A stretch of DNA of 64,000 nucleotides. Source: Saccharina japonica (Eukaryota > Sar > Phaeophyceae > Laminariales > Laminariaceae). Where the stretch lies: the NCBI GenBank assembly GCA_008828725.1, contig MEHQ01003748.1, positions 48,304 through 112,303 on the forward strand, given 5' to 3'. Below are positions 62,783 to 64,000 of this stretch, one piece after another. The notes beneath the pieces are model-generated. The model did not search any database. It had not been told where the DNA came from and was given only the letters and a program-made list of their open reading frames with translations. The translations under genes and the position numbers were made by a program. Position 1 is the stretch's first letter, and each line of letters opens with the position of its first letter.

Positions 62783-62890
62783 AGGACGCTGCCGCTGCCG
62801 GCACTGCCGCACGCGCCCCTCGCGGTAGCGGCGAGGAGCAAAAGCAACGCCAGAGTAGGCGACTGGAGCGCCCTGAGACGAATCTTGCAC
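14450..62890 (-). CDS. POP: Plant/protist organellar DNA polymerase (POP, family A), about 48 kb, at least 27 exons
   Basis: POPs replicate plastid and mitochondrial DNA in plants and many protists. From the N-terminus the exons encode a hydrophobic then Arg/Ser/Ala-rich targeting-like region, low-complexity linkers and a SAP domain. A DnaQ-like 3'-5' exonuclease follows, with CDTEVAELD, HNYGFDRH and DTMHMARLWD. Next come a helical spacer and a family A polymerase with motif A (VVADYGQLELR), motif B (ERRQAKTLNFSIAYG) and motif C (VHDEV). Two more SAP domains interrupt the polymerase region. Exon order follows the family, and nearly all phases agree. About 1,500 codons were assembled, against roughly 1,000 in land-plant POPs. 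The start codon is not found; the stop is TGA at 14450-14452. The conserved segments before ATWLVHRS and before TLLFGG are unaccounted for, and an HMG-CoA synthase tail lies within one intron. Family identity is certain; the exact exon set is not. Confidence 0.93.
15023..15109. mobile_element. TTAACCC-ended small element (MITE-like)
   Basis: About 87 bp run from 'ttaaacccattcagaactg' to 'agttcttagggggttaa', with short terminal inverted repeats TTAACCC/GGGTTAA. Other copies are at 2420-2508, 5228-5322, 15599-15694, 21339-21427, 27414-27490 and 53659-53748, and a diverged one is at 15712-15778. Confidence 0.75.
15426..15539 (-). CDS. POP: POP exon: motif C (HDE)
   Basis: The exon has 38 codons beginning VHDEVILEGPEESAQEA. 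HDE is the second catalytic carboxylate motif of family A polymerases. The acceptor is 'cctgaag' and the donor is 'ctcagg|gtgagt'. Confidence 0.96.
15599..15778. mobile_element. Two adjacent TTAACCC-ended elements
   Basis: A full copy at 15599-15694 is followed at once by a shorter, diverged copy at 15712-15778 ('ttaactactggaaatag ... aaaagggttaa'). Both lie in the intron upstream of the motif C exon. Confidence 0.65.
16097..16287 (-). mobile_element. SINE copy, antisense, 5'-truncated
   Basis: Reading the minus strand, the copy runs from 'cgatgcgagtcgacgaag' through 'ccccggatctgagttacgac' to 'aataaatgggatgg' and then a run of about 20 A. It shares its 3' half with copies at 25072-25403, 60029-60217, 60218-60562 and 60690-60881. 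Confidence 0.75.
16432..16578. repeat. (GTT)n microsatellite
   Basis: An almost pure GTT array passes into GTA/GTT mixtures, inside a POP intron. It generates long poly-Val and poly-Asn open frames of no significance. Confidence 0.95.
16725..16899 (-). CDS. POP: POP exon: fingers to palm, RAAINTPIQG
   Basis: The exon completes an Arg codon with the previous exon, then has 58 codons. YRKLPDITSDD, RAAINTPIQGGAADVAM and KKLGWKLLLQ match the segment just before motif C. The donor is 'ttgcag|gtgggg'. Confidence 0.96.
17042..17175. repeat. G-tracts with dispersed repeat module
   Basis: Two G homopolymers (17045-17059 and 17160-17170) flank a copy of the 'ggccgtagtcgt.atgaccata..cctcgcatccctacaatgc' module, which also occurs at 33440-33500 and 43910-43960. 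Confidence 0.55.
17642..17736 (-). CDS. POP: POP exon: AWYADRPEVRQWQ
   Basis: The exon has 31 codons plus two bases. AWYADRPEVRQWQKK and GFSRTLMGR follow motif B in POPs. The acceptor is 'gcgcag' and the donor is 'gggcag|gtatgt'. Confidence 0.95.
17745..19228. other. POP intron; no gene recognised
   Basis: The intron contains AT-rich unique sequence. At 18735-18850 there is a copy of a repeat ('ggtatggtctaggggatagga') whose inverted copy lies at 55825-55925. That repeat has a vague tRNA-like look, but no complete cloverleaf was found. Confidence 0.45.
19229..19291 (-). CDS. POP: POP exon: TTHGLSKDWGVS
   Basis: The exon has 21 codons, phase 0, and corresponds to the 'GLSRDW.VS..EA' stretch after the motif B helix. 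The acceptor is 'gcctgcag' and the donor is 'gtcgag|gtagat'. Confidence 0.95.
19370..19660. repeat. GAAT/CAAT tetranucleotide arrays
   Basis: Degenerate ATGAATGG units pass into an array of CAAT repeats (about 19573-19612), all intronic. Similar CAAT-rich DNA fills 29510-30290. Confidence 0.85.
19747..19836 (-). CDS. POP: POP exon: motif B (O-helix)
   Basis: The exon has 30 codons. ERRQAKTLNFSIAYGK is the nucleotide-binding helix of family A polymerases, with the Arg, Lys, Tyr and Gly positions all present. The acceptor is 'ttgtcag' and the donor is 'ggcaag|gtaagg'. Confidence 0.97.
20389..20695. repeat. 51-bp minisatellite, six copies
   Basis: 'Aggctgcgagggtacat' recurs at 20440, 20491, 20542, 20593 and 20644, exactly 51 bp apart, with a diverged first copy at 20389. 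Because 51 is a multiple of three, all frames give a 17-residue repeat on the minus strand. It lies in an intron and ends about 30 bp from the exon at 20722. Confidence 0.9.
20722..20823 (-). CDS. POP: POP exon: FHSRTAVGMF
   Basis: The exon has 34 codons, phase 0, starting after 'aaccgaag'. GGGCFHSRTAVGMF corresponds to GGDFHSRTA of plant POPs, so the usual Asp is a Cys here. VLLEWDYSK ends the exon before 'gtgtgt'. Confidence 0.93.
21020..21192. repeat. CAA/CAC trinucleotide arrays
   Basis: Interleaved CAA, CGA and CCA runs form Gln/His/Thr-rich false frames. The stretch is intronic. Confidence 0.9.
21339..21427. mobile_element. TTAACCC-ended small element
   Basis: The copy runs from 'ttttaacccattcagaact' to 'gtgggaccagttcaaaacgg', with internal 'acactaattccaagtag' shared by all copies. 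Confidence 0.7.
21763..22112. repeat. Tandem near-palindrome TTATCACCCGTGTGATAA array
   Basis: About 15-18 copies of 'atcacccgtgtgataat' occur with variable spacers of 0-10 bp. Each unit is itself an inverted repeat (TTATCAC ... GTGATAA). It lies immediately 3' of the motif A exon in the intron. Confidence 0.9.
22151..22264 (-). CDS. POP: POP exon: motif A (DYGQLELR)
   Basis: The exon has 38 codons. ALVVADYGQLELRLLAH contains the first catalytic Asp. The form DYGQLELR, rather than bacterial DYSQIELR, is typical of POPs. The acceptor is 'ggtcag' and the donor is 'ttcaag|gtaaat'. Confidence 0.97.
22271..23050. other. POP intron; degenerate AACCCAACGGCTCTTCG repeats
   Basis: The motif 'aacccaacggctcttcgttcctcgaa' recurs with changes at roughly 22450-22640, 22725-22860 and 22985-23035. 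No gene is present. Confidence 0.55.
23051..23179 (-). CDS. POP: POP exon: TETGRLSARKPNLQN
   Basis: The exon has 43 codons. CSLNLNTETGRLSARKP and NLQNQPALEKD are the DNA-binding region typical of POPs. The acceptor is 'caacag' and the donor is 'attcgg|gtgagg'. Confidence 0.97.
23515..23585. repeat. GATCTAGAATCAC tandem repeat
   Basis: Five short direct copies of 'acgatctagaatc' occur. The same GATC-rich vocabulary recurs at 24170-24460, 25930-26010, 26480-26580, 52570-52800 and 56320-56530. Confidence 0.8.
24165..24460. repeat. ATCATACAGATCATGCAG tandem array, two blocks
   Basis: 'Gatcatacagatcatgca' units are repeated around two copies of a longer segment with 'cagctgttgttttca.tttttgtaa' at 24137 and 24266. 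It is intronic and non-coding. Confidence 0.8.
24567..24704 (-). CDS. POP: POP exon: YGPAYKHFGGG..GKEACEAL
   Basis: The exon has 46 codons. PAYKHFGGG, GKEACEALCAL and SSIDTMISSFLQPLQ match the conserved start of the POP thumb/palm region (AYxAFGGGxxGKEAC, SIDSLISNFILPLQ). The acceptor is 'tttcag' and the donor is 'ttgcag|gtgaga'. Confidence 0.96.
24970..25052. mobile_element. Small foldback element, CACTCTG-like family
   Basis: The arms read 'accactatgtcccgaaatataagcacc' and the complement 'ggtgcttatatatcgccacatagtg', around an AT-rich loop. Confidence 0.65.
25072..25403 (+). mobile_element. tRNA-headed SINE copy
   Basis: The head carries a B-box-like 'gtgagttcgagcccc'. It is followed by the family body ('gaaagcgcgagagcgtgagtt', 'gaccccggatctgagtcacgac') and a tail 'gagatgaaaaaaaaaa'. 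It is about 330 bp, closely similar to 60218-60562, and lies in a POP intron in antisense to the gene. Confidence 0.8.
25556..25646 (-). CDS. POP: Possible POP linker exon, weak
   Basis: This is a candidate of 1 + 30 codons including NMSETATAWSKQGVV, between 'tttgag' and 'ctgacg|gtcggt'. Its length (1 modulo 3) is what is needed to bridge the phase between the exons at 25784 and 24567. The sequence is not conserved in the family at this point, so this rests on phase only. Confidence 0.35.
25784..25824 (-). CDS. POP: Probable short POP exon MDNAPDPTLEIRL
   Basis: The exon has 13 codons and two bases between 'cggacag' and 'ctcaa|gtgagt'. It continues in phase from the exon at 26631. The following exon at 24567 starts in phase 0, so a connecting exon or a one-base error is required. 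Confidence 0.6.
26631..26753 (-). CDS. POP: POP exon: SGSPAVSMSVLNDLAG
   Basis: The exon has 41 codons. SGLGMTPL and STPSGSPAVSMSVLNDLAG match the POP stretch 'TxxGxPSVxxxVLKxLAG'. The acceptor 'gctccag' lies only 8 bases from a pentanucleotide array; the donor is 'tatgaa|gtgagt'. Confidence 0.94.
26762..26910. repeat. (ACAGC)n pentanucleotide array
   Basis: About 30 almost perfect units occur. On the transcribed minus strand it reads (GCTGT)n and directly precedes the splice acceptor of the exon at 26753, so it replaces an ordinary polypyrimidine tract. Confidence 0.97.
27756..27845 (-). CDS. POP: POP linker exon after SAP domains
   Basis: The exon has 30 codons, phase 0: DDLIMQVGLQEIYNDI and then a Ser/Arg/Pro-rich tail. 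The donor lies in a GC/CT dinucleotide run ('ccgaag|gtgcgcgcgc'). It is placed between the second inserted SAP domain and the conserved SGLGMT exon. Confidence 0.85.
27850..30335. other. POP intron of about 2.5 kb; no gene recognised
   Basis: Three degenerate copies of a segment with 'attac.tgatcatg.atg.tgtcacgaatgat' lie at 27955-28000, 28045-28090 and 28140-28180. An inverted pair around 'aaaccacattgtgtccgttt' and 'aaaaatgggtgcaattttgttttggcc' lies at 28330-29130. CAAT arrays fill 29510-30290. Confidence 0.5.
30338..30457 (-). CDS. POP: POP exon: SAP domain 3
   Basis: The exon has 40 codons. KSMTRQDLQHACDARAM and GTKPQLIRKL form the two-helix SAP pattern (L..L....GL...G.K..L..R). SAP domains bind DNA. 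The acceptor is 'ttttcag' and the donor is 'ctcacg|gtgggt'. Confidence 0.9.
30745..31150. repeat. AATAGTCAGTA degenerate tandem array
   Basis: 'Agtaatagtcagcaatagtg' type units run over about 400 bp in an intron. Confidence 0.85.
31408..31467 (-). CDS. POP: POP exon: second half of SAP domain 2
   Basis: The exon has 20 codons, EMGLKTTGKKDDLLARIRGE. It contains the GLxxxGxKxxLLxRI half of a SAP motif. With the preceding exon it makes a complete SAP domain split by an intron. Confidence 0.9.
31850..32420. repeat. CAG/CAA arrays and a small foldback element
   Basis: A foldback copy with 'gtcccgaaaaataagcaccg' and 'agtgctttgtttagggacagagcgg' lies at 32140-32217. It is followed by interrupted CAG/CAA repeats at 32228-32405. 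It is intronic. Confidence 0.8.
32772..32864 (-). CDS. POP: POP exon: first half of SAP domain 2
   Basis: The exon has 31 codons ending YTTPMLKEKLK, the first SAP helix. Before it lies an acidic stretch (SPEEMAILTEGQDEFDE). The acceptor is 'ggccag' and the donor is 'ctgaag|gttaga'. Confidence 0.9.
33431..33650 (+). mobile_element. 220-bp dispersed element (CATGCATGGCCG family)
   Basis: The element runs from 'ggtgtacttcattttcatgc' to 'ggatgacagcttcaatgag'. Near-identical copies are at 43650-43881 and 43892-44118, and an inverted partial copy is at 40015-40207. It has no coding capacity. Confidence 0.8.
33651..33830. repeat. G-rich 'acaagggggtgtgataac' repeats
   Basis: Variants of 'gtgataactacagtaggggggtgg' surround the 220-bp element on both sides (33340-33430 and 33650-33780). 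Confidence 0.7.
33906..33974 (-). CDS. POP: POP exon: TLLFGG..ARRLFK
   Basis: The exon has 23 codons, phase 0. TLLFGGSKNAKTGE and RRLFK match 'QLFFGG...LPVEKLFKV' of POPs, the start of the polymerase domain. The acceptor is 'gcggcag' and the donor is 'tttaag|gtaaga'. Confidence 0.95.
34655..35060. repeat. CGTGTCCGTTGCACG degenerate tandem repeat
   Basis: Units of about 15-30 bp built from 'cgtgtccgttgcacgcgtccg' run for about 400 bp in the large POP intron. The N at 34462 lies upstream of this array. Confidence 0.7.
35462..35527 (-). CDS. HMGS: HMGS fragment, last exon with stop
   Basis: The exon has 21 codons and TAG: VNDKYHRRYARTPP and then an Ala/Pro tail. It corresponds to the V..K.RR.YARRP end of HMG-CoA synthases. 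The acceptor is 'atgcag'. Confidence 0.88.
   Translation of the reverse strand: MNDKYHRRYARTPPATPAPRS
36888..36983 (-). CDS. HMGS: HMGS fragment, middle exon
   Basis: The exon has 32 codons, phase 0: AMDLREQRYGKAGY, then GDLFPGTFYLAE. The acceptor is 'gagcag' and the donor is 'gccgag|gtgaga'. Confidence 0.9.
36990..37720. repeat. Purine-rich GGAGACAGGA array
   Basis: About 730 bp of strand-asymmetric A/G-rich repeats ('gagggagacaggacggagac') with few pyrimidines, in the intron of the HMGS fragment. A second purine tract lies at 40530-40900. Confidence 0.85.
38113..38230 (-). CDS. HMGS: HMGS fragment, first exon present
   Basis: One base plus 39 codons start after 'gggacag': MSEGFSLGAMKEALGIEERL, then RLQRTPEQFAQ. 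The split first codon requires an upstream exon that I cannot find. Confidence 0.85.
38829..38909 (-). CDS. POP: Probable POP exon, helical spacer
   Basis: The exon has 27 codons between 'ccccgag' and 'gaggag|gtacac', phase 0 at both ends: AETREARVAEEGLRRLDK, then a Glu-rich end. It prolongs the helix ending in ARKDKAKAE of the previous exon, like the 'EVEKVARAEEE' helix of POPs. No family-specific motif is present, so this rests on phase and composition. Confidence 0.55.
39000..40010. other. POP intron; nothing recognised
   Basis: AT-balanced unique sequence. The frames on both strands show no recognised family. Confidence 0.4.
40015..40207 (-). mobile_element. Inverted partial copy of the 220-bp dispersed element
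   Basis: It contains the reverse complement of the family: 'aagcggttcttagtag', then 'cagctcacccttcatgcgact', then 'ggcattgtagggatgcg' and 'gactacggccatgcatg'. A second head module follows at 40210-40290. Confidence 0.7.
40528..40905. repeat. (GGGA)n purine tract
   Basis: 'Gagggagggagg' units, with 'agagagagggaaggagggagttg' repeated several times, followed by a diverged GA-rich part. It is intronic. Confidence 0.9.
41445..41523 (-). CDS. POP: POP exon: NGMYVEAEGYLKGVE
   Basis: One base plus 26 codons. NGMYVEAEGYL matches 'EGILVDREHL' of POPs at the end of the exonuclease domain, followed by a charged helix. The split Arg codon fits the previous exon exactly. Confidence 0.92.
42287..42417 (-). 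CDS. POP: POP exon: MLNFYEMYYVPFGELL
   Basis: The exon has 43 codons plus two bases: ATWLVHRSLMEKLREMSW and MTMLNFYEMYYVPFGELLTDME. It matches the end of the exonuclease domain (T..L...L...L...W and MLDFYHEFWKPFGELL). The acceptor is 'cgcacag' and the donor is 'gagag|gtaggc'. Confidence 0.95.
42690..42791. repeat. (TAC)n microsatellite ending at an N
   Basis: A pure TAC array is followed by N at 42792. The stretch of POP expected between the exons at 44901 and 42287 (the YS..DA motif of the exonuclease) was not found and could be lost here. Confidence 0.9.
43138..43640. repeat. About 65-bp repeats with GGCGGTCAGTCAAGG
   Basis: Four copies carry 'ggcggtcagtcaaggcggtcaaaccg' plus 'ctggttttagtgta' (43370-43620). 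Before them lie 'ccggcactattac' repeats (43138-43300). It is intronic. Confidence 0.8.
43650..44118 (+). mobile_element. Two tandem copies of the 220-bp dispersed element
   Basis: The copies are 43650-43881 and 43892-44118. Both contain 'ccgggacggggca.gt.gggttttcacc' type sequence and end 'ggatgacagcttcaat'. Direct adjacency in one orientation suggests tandem duplication. Confidence 0.8.
44555..44885. repeat. Tandem TTGCACCGCAA repeats
   Basis: Units of about 33 bp with 'aaaccacaattgcaccgcaa' run up to the exon at 44901. Confidence 0.8.
44901..44986 (-). CDS. POP: POP exon: MKELFGVPKMKKDGTPG
   Basis: The exon completes a Gly codon, then has 28 codons: EDYRKTPMKELFGVPK and MKKDGTPGTMLV. It matches 'MKTIFGKRKLKKDGSEGK' of POPs. 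The open frame is hidden behind longer false frames. The acceptor is 'ctcccag' and the donor is 'ttagtg|gtgagg'. Confidence 0.93.
45616..46010. mobile_element. GTATTACGG-ended element with internal tandem expansion
   Basis: The ends read 'attacgggggaccgtagtaaa' and 'ctatggtcccccgtaat', so terminal inverted repeats are clear. The interior repeats 'aggtttttgtgtggaacgtaa' plus 'ttgttgttaaaaatagggaaat' four to five times. A compact copy lies at 59800-59918; related pieces are at 3655-3720, 5030-5205 and 38503-38560. Confidence 0.75.
46043..46144 (-). CDS. POP: POP exon: DTMHMARLWD (exonuclease)
   Basis: The exon has two bases, 33 codons and one base. GDTMHMARLWDTSM and GGFSLEALSLKLL match the exonuclease segment ADTMHMARLWDSS...GGYSLEAL. 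Phases fit both neighbours. Confidence 0.97.
46195..46385. repeat. Three copies of TTCAGTATCGATTTTTCC repeat
   Basis: 'Ggatttattcagtatcgattttt' and 'ccatgcatt' recur at 46203, 46285 and 46350 in the intron next to the DTMHMARLWD exon. Confidence 0.75.
46400..50880. other. Central part of the largest POP intron; no gene recognised
   Basis: The stretch contains dispersed CAGCAG/TACAGCA microsatellites (47790-47960 and 49320-49540) and 'acaaggctccccttcgggga' fragments at 46512 and 48650, also seen at 60903. Frames on both strands look random. Confidence 0.45.
50118..50202. mobile_element. Small foldback element, CACTCTG-like family
   Basis: The arms read 'ccggaaatgtaaagaacgtt' and 'aggttcttacatttccgaacagagtgg', with an AT loop. 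Confidence 0.65.
50925..51085. other. Short island of extreme G+C
   Basis: About 160 bp are nearly all G and C ('gcgcgccccgcgcgggccacg', 'ccggcgccggcgagctcgg'), in a surrounding of ordinary composition. Frames on both strands give Arg/Ala/Pro-rich text without a recognisable domain. Confidence 0.6.
51530..51710 (+). repeat. Longer copy of module 2 with its upstream part
   Basis: 'Ggggataggattagcaaaaag', then 'atatggaaacaaggtaatgagcgc', then 'ctccgtctcgaaaggggtgcg' and a C tract. The same order is present at 59128-59308. Confidence 0.7.
52088..52318. repeat. Tandem ACCCCAATACCAATATTG array
   Basis: About 13 copies of an 18-bp unit. In one + strand frame it gives an Asp-Pro-Asn-Thr-Asn-Ile type repeat. 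It lies in a POP intron with no splice context, so I do not call it coding. Confidence 0.85.
52894..52981 (-). CDS. POP: POP exon: VWHNYGFDRHVM (exonuclease)
   Basis: The exon has 29 codons plus one base. HNYGFDRHVM is the second acidic motif of the 3'-5' exonuclease. The donor is 'ctttg|gtaagg' and the acceptor is 'gttaaag'. Confidence 0.96.
53659..53820. mobile_element. TTAACCC-ended element followed by a TTTGGC repeat copy
   Basis: 53659-53748 is a full TTAACCC element. Directly after it, 53750-53820 carries 'cgttccgaaaacgttttggcc' and 'tatcgtagcacgcg', the inverted form of the 10367/27360 family. Confidence 0.65.
53890..54320 (+). repeat. Tandem copies of the two-module repeat with C tracts
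   Basis: Module 1 is at 53895-54000 and 54118-54225, module 2 at 54030-54110 and 54243-54310. Each junction is a C homopolymer-rich stretch. Confidence 0.75.
54410..54580 (-). CDS. POP: POP exon: GHGRVTCISIYGG (exonuclease)
   Basis: The exon has 57 codons: NYGPVGHGRVTCISIYGG, LWVDNMGDAEGTLEEF, and FFISEKHKK. It is the strand-rich part after the first exonuclease motif. The acceptor is 'atgtgcag' and the donor is 'aagaag|gtgatt'. Confidence 0.96.
54539..55080 (-). repeat. About 120-bp tandem repeat made of exon edge plus intron
   Basis: The first 42 or so bases of the exon at 54580, its acceptor AG and adjoining intron ('ttctgcacatgagattaccaggcg' on the + strand) recur at 54657, 54778, 54907 and 55030. 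Every copy keeps an AG at the acceptor position, so four decoy 3' splice sites lie upstream of the real one. Confidence 0.88.
55145..55930. other. POP intron; CA-rich DNA and a repeat copy
   Basis: Two copies of 'ttgatgtacgtcgt.caggtatttcat' lie at about 55148 and 55312. CACA microsatellite sequence lies at 55540-55630. 55825-55925 is the inverted copy of the 18735-18850 repeat. Confidence 0.5.
56107..56211 (-). CDS. POP: POP exon: CDTEVAELD (exonuclease motif I)
   Basis: The exon has 35 codons: IVAGREEARKVVQVLM and YFACDTEVAELDLN. DTE is the first catalytic motif of the DnaQ-like exonuclease. The acceptor is 'gtcggcag' and the donor is 'cttaat|gtgact'. Confidence 0.97.
56290..56535. repeat. 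GATCTAGATGATCTGTA array
   Basis: GATC-centred short repeats ('gatgatctgtagatgatctag', 'gatctgtatgatctgtgtg') in a POP intron. Confidence 0.85.
56618..57432 (-). CDS. POP: POP exon: long Gly/Asn/Glu-rich linker, with an assembly duplication
   Basis: The exon lies between 'ctgtcag' and 'gtgcag|gtagcc'. It encodes a disordered linker with GIQNGIGIQNGIGGG, NNNNDYTANGYINNNND and RAQEEEEGGEGG. As given it is 815 nt and breaks frame, because 148 nt are repeated on both sides of the N at 56907. With one copy and the N removed it is 666 nt, 222 codons, in phase with both neighbours. It ends DKVEGVQ, next to the exonuclease. Confidence 0.88.
57702..58040 (+). mobile_element. Palindrome-studded foldback element, copy 2
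   Basis: The ends read 'gatgctccgagtaccttggag' and 'taggagcatc'. The interior has repeated TACTCGGAGTA with 'tttcgggg' spacers. It is inverted relative to 8750-9098. Confidence 0.8.
58132..58443 (+). mobile_element. Palindrome-studded foldback element, copy 3
   Basis: It starts 'gatgctcccattacctcgg' and ends 'catactcggagcatc', with the same internal vocabulary. It lies 90 bp from copy 2 in the same orientation. Confidence 0.8.
58747..58782. repeat. G homopolymer tract
   Basis: About 30 G with two short interruptions. It is prone to sequencing error and could form quadruplex DNA. Confidence 0.9.
58836..58912. mobile_element. Small foldback element, CACTCTG-like family
   Basis: 'Ccattctgacccaaactataaggacc' and 'ggtccttacattccggttcaagagtgg' form the two arms. 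Confidence 0.65.
58975..59465 (+). repeat. Cluster of two-module repeats with C tracts
   Basis: Module 1 is at 58985-59085. The long module 2 is at 59128-59308, and two further module 2 copies are at 59312-59372 and 59392-59460. Each is followed by 'gagtac' and a C run. The last ends just before the POP exon at 59485. Confidence 0.75.
59485..59637 (-). CDS. POP: POP exon: SAP domain 1
   Basis: The exon has 51 codons. RKMTVPELKKILKENGMSL and AGKKTDLVGEGLLE form a complete SAP DNA-binding motif. The acceptor is 'aatgcag' and the donor is 'ttagag|gtagat'. Confidence 0.93.
59800..59918. mobile_element. GTATTACGG-ended element, compact copy
   Basis: It runs from 'gtattacggagaaccatag' to 'cagtcacccgtaatacc', about 115 bp. 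The terminal inverted repeat is GTATTACGG/CCGTAATAC and the interior has 'aggttttagtgtctaacg'. Confidence 0.8.
59925..60217 (+). mobile_element. SINE copy with a second head type
   Basis: The head has a B-box-like 'aagatcgaatcccaccg' and 'gacgcaagtcgacgaggg', unlike the copy at 60218. The 3' part ('tgtgaccccggatctgagtt', 'gatgggatgg' and an A run of about 20) is the family's. It ends exactly where the next SINE begins. Confidence 0.75.
60218..60562 (+). mobile_element. tRNA-headed SINE, full-length copy
   Basis: It starts 'gagccggtcgccccgggtggc', with an A-box-like 'gggtggctagcagg' and B-box-like 'gtgagttcgagcccc'. The body is shared with 25072-25403, and the tail is 'gggatgg' plus an A-rich run. 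Confidence 0.82.
60690..60881 (+). mobile_element. SINE copy, second head type, truncated
   Basis: It starts 'gacgcgagtcgacgagggg' and ends 'aataaatgggacg' plus an A run. The 3' body is diverged ('tgtgacaccgaatttgag'). Confidence 0.7.
60895..61330. repeat. Tandem duplicated segment with GCTCAGCTCAGC
   Basis: Two related segments contain 'cagctcagctcagcgcagcagcgcag', 'tcctccttc.tgcatatatacc' and 'aaaaaaggcaca' (60960-61085 and 61160-61290). It is intronic. Confidence 0.65.
61624..62112 (-). CDS. POP: POP exon: N-terminal linker with 13-residue repeats
   Basis: The exon has 163 codons between 'acccgcag' and 'caggag|gtgaga', phase 0. It holds four tandem copies of EGIPNGIQDLPAP (39 bp each, about 61820-61960) and a Gly/Glu-rich rest. 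It is likely disordered and has no recognised domain. Confidence 0.85.
62240..62282. repeat. (CAA)n microsatellite
   Basis: About 12 CAA units lie in the intron between the first two POP exons found. Confidence 0.95.
62302..62890 (-). CDS. POP: POP N-terminal exon: putative signal and transit region
   Basis: The exon has 196 codons plus one base, ending SRLSYQ before 'gtgtgt'. Near its start LQSPTLALLLLLAATARG is a signal-peptide-like hydrophobic stretch. Gly-rich and then Arg/Ala/Ser-rich, acid-poor sequence follows (RRPSRRLTTSSYPHRQ). This fits a two-part plastid leader, which is an inference. The open frame contains no Met, and an acceptor 'aaaacag' sits at 62891, so the start codon should be in an upstream exon that I could not locate. 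Confidence 0.7.
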
Positions 62891-64000
62891 CTGTTTTTTT
62901 TTGTGTGTGTGTTTCATCGAAAGGAGGGAGGGGGGGAGAGAGCGAGGGAGAAAGGGAGGGGGAGGGAGAGGGTCATGGTTCGTATATAGCCTTCTGGTAC
63001 GATACGGCTGTGGAAACGGTTTTTACCATGGCGGGCTGTAACGCTGTAACGGCTGAGGATAACATTTCACCTGTACGTAGTCTACTGGTGCGGTTGCGGA
63101 ATCAGAACGGACACGTGACCTTTTCACAGCCCAATTTCTATAGCTGCGGTATGGTGACGGTTACATACCGACCGGGCGGGCAACACCAAGAAAAGTCCGG
63201 GTCGTTCGTTCTCTTTCGTGTACGACACTCGTGCTGGTGTACGCTTTGATACTTTTCTTGTGTTTTGGCTTCCTGCATTGGTGTGCTCGAAACGTTAGAC
63301 TTGAAAATACCGGTATAGGATACAGTGGTATACCCGTTTCAAGACCATCTGGTTTAAGGCCATACCTGGTATTAAATAGTGGATAGAGATAAGACCAGCT
63401 AAGTCAGCTTGTCAAGAGCAAAAAAACTAAATAGGTCAGTAGTATAAGATAAGACTATTAGTAGAGATAAGACCAAGTTTTTGGGCTTGTAACCGGGTTG
63501 GGGGTGCACCTTTGTAGTGGAAAACACGGGGAATATAAACGTGTTTCCCAGCATTTACGGCTGTAACCGGGTGGAAACCATCAGAGCTGCTATAAGGTTA
63601 TTTATTACCGGTGAACCGTTGCCTCATTTCACGGGTTACCACAACCCCTGGTACGGCTGTGCTAACGTGCACAACGGTTAGCGTCAGCGTATCATAGCGG
63701 AACGGGCTGTGGGAACGGCTCACCTGTACGCAGTTTATAGTCTACTGGTACGGTTGCGGCATGACAACGGTGAACCGCACCATACCCCAACCATTGAATG
63801 GTCCCGCTGCGGTAGGATGACGGCTCGTCTAGAGCCCATTGCCATGGAAAGTACGGCTGGCCGTGGTAACGGATCGTCGTATTATACGCAGCCTACTGAA
63901 ACGGCTGGCACAGGTAACTGTTCGCCGTGAGCCTACTGCTATGGCTGAGGTGCTGCGGCTAGACAACGGATTGCCGTATTAAGCCAACCGGCCAGGCTGC
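62891..64000. other. Upstream of the POP exons found; degenerate GGCTGTGGTAACGG repeats
   Basis: The + strand repeats blocks such as 'gtagtctactggtgcggttgcgg' (63077 and 63737) and 'ggctgtaaccggg', in about 60-110 bp degenerate units. No exon, promoter motif or other gene could be recognised. Confidence 0.5.

Overview
This window reads as nuclear DNA from a eukaryote with a large, repeat-rich genome. Every recognisable coding segment is a short exon of about 60-670 nt with GT donor and AG acceptor sites and consistent reading phases. The exons are separated by introns of hundreds to thousands of bases full of microsatellites, minisatellites and small non-autonomous elements. No operon, tRNA, rRNA or CRISPR array was found. 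An alga with a complex plastid, for example a stramenopile such as a brown alga, is my best guess. The guess rests on intron style, a plant/protist organellar DNA polymerase with a possible two-part N-terminal targeting region, and a mevalonate-pathway gene piece. The species is not identified.

Layout. (1) 457-6284, + strand: six exons of a DEAD-box RNA helicase. The first exon(s) lie upstream of the window, and no exons for helicase motifs V and VI were found downstream. (2) 6285-14449: no recognised gene; it holds C-rich arrays, a palindrome-studded foldback element, a perfect 70-bp inverted repeat and trinucleotide arrays. (3) 14450-62890, - strand: one giant split gene of about 48 kb for a plant/protist organellar DNA polymerase (POP, family A). 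I placed 27 well-supported exons and two weaker ones, about 1,500 codons in all. The order is N-terminal targeting-like region, Pro/Gly/Asn-rich linkers with a SAP domain, 3'-5' exonuclease, helical spacer, polymerase core interrupted by two more SAP domains, motifs A, B and C, and stop. (4) 35462-38230, same strand: three exons encoding only the C-terminus of HMG-CoA synthase, lying inside a POP intron. (5) 62891-64000: repeats only; no 5' exon of POP could be fixed.

The most unusual things seen are: intron copies of exon edges, clearest in the five-copy array at 54539-55080; two SAP domains inside the polymerase region of POP; the HMG-CoA synthase tail nested in sense orientation in POP; several families of small inverted-repeat elements; and a SINE family with different 5' heads. 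A 148-bp direct duplication around the N at 56907 is almost certainly an assembly artefact, because removing it restores an open, phase-correct 222-codon exon.
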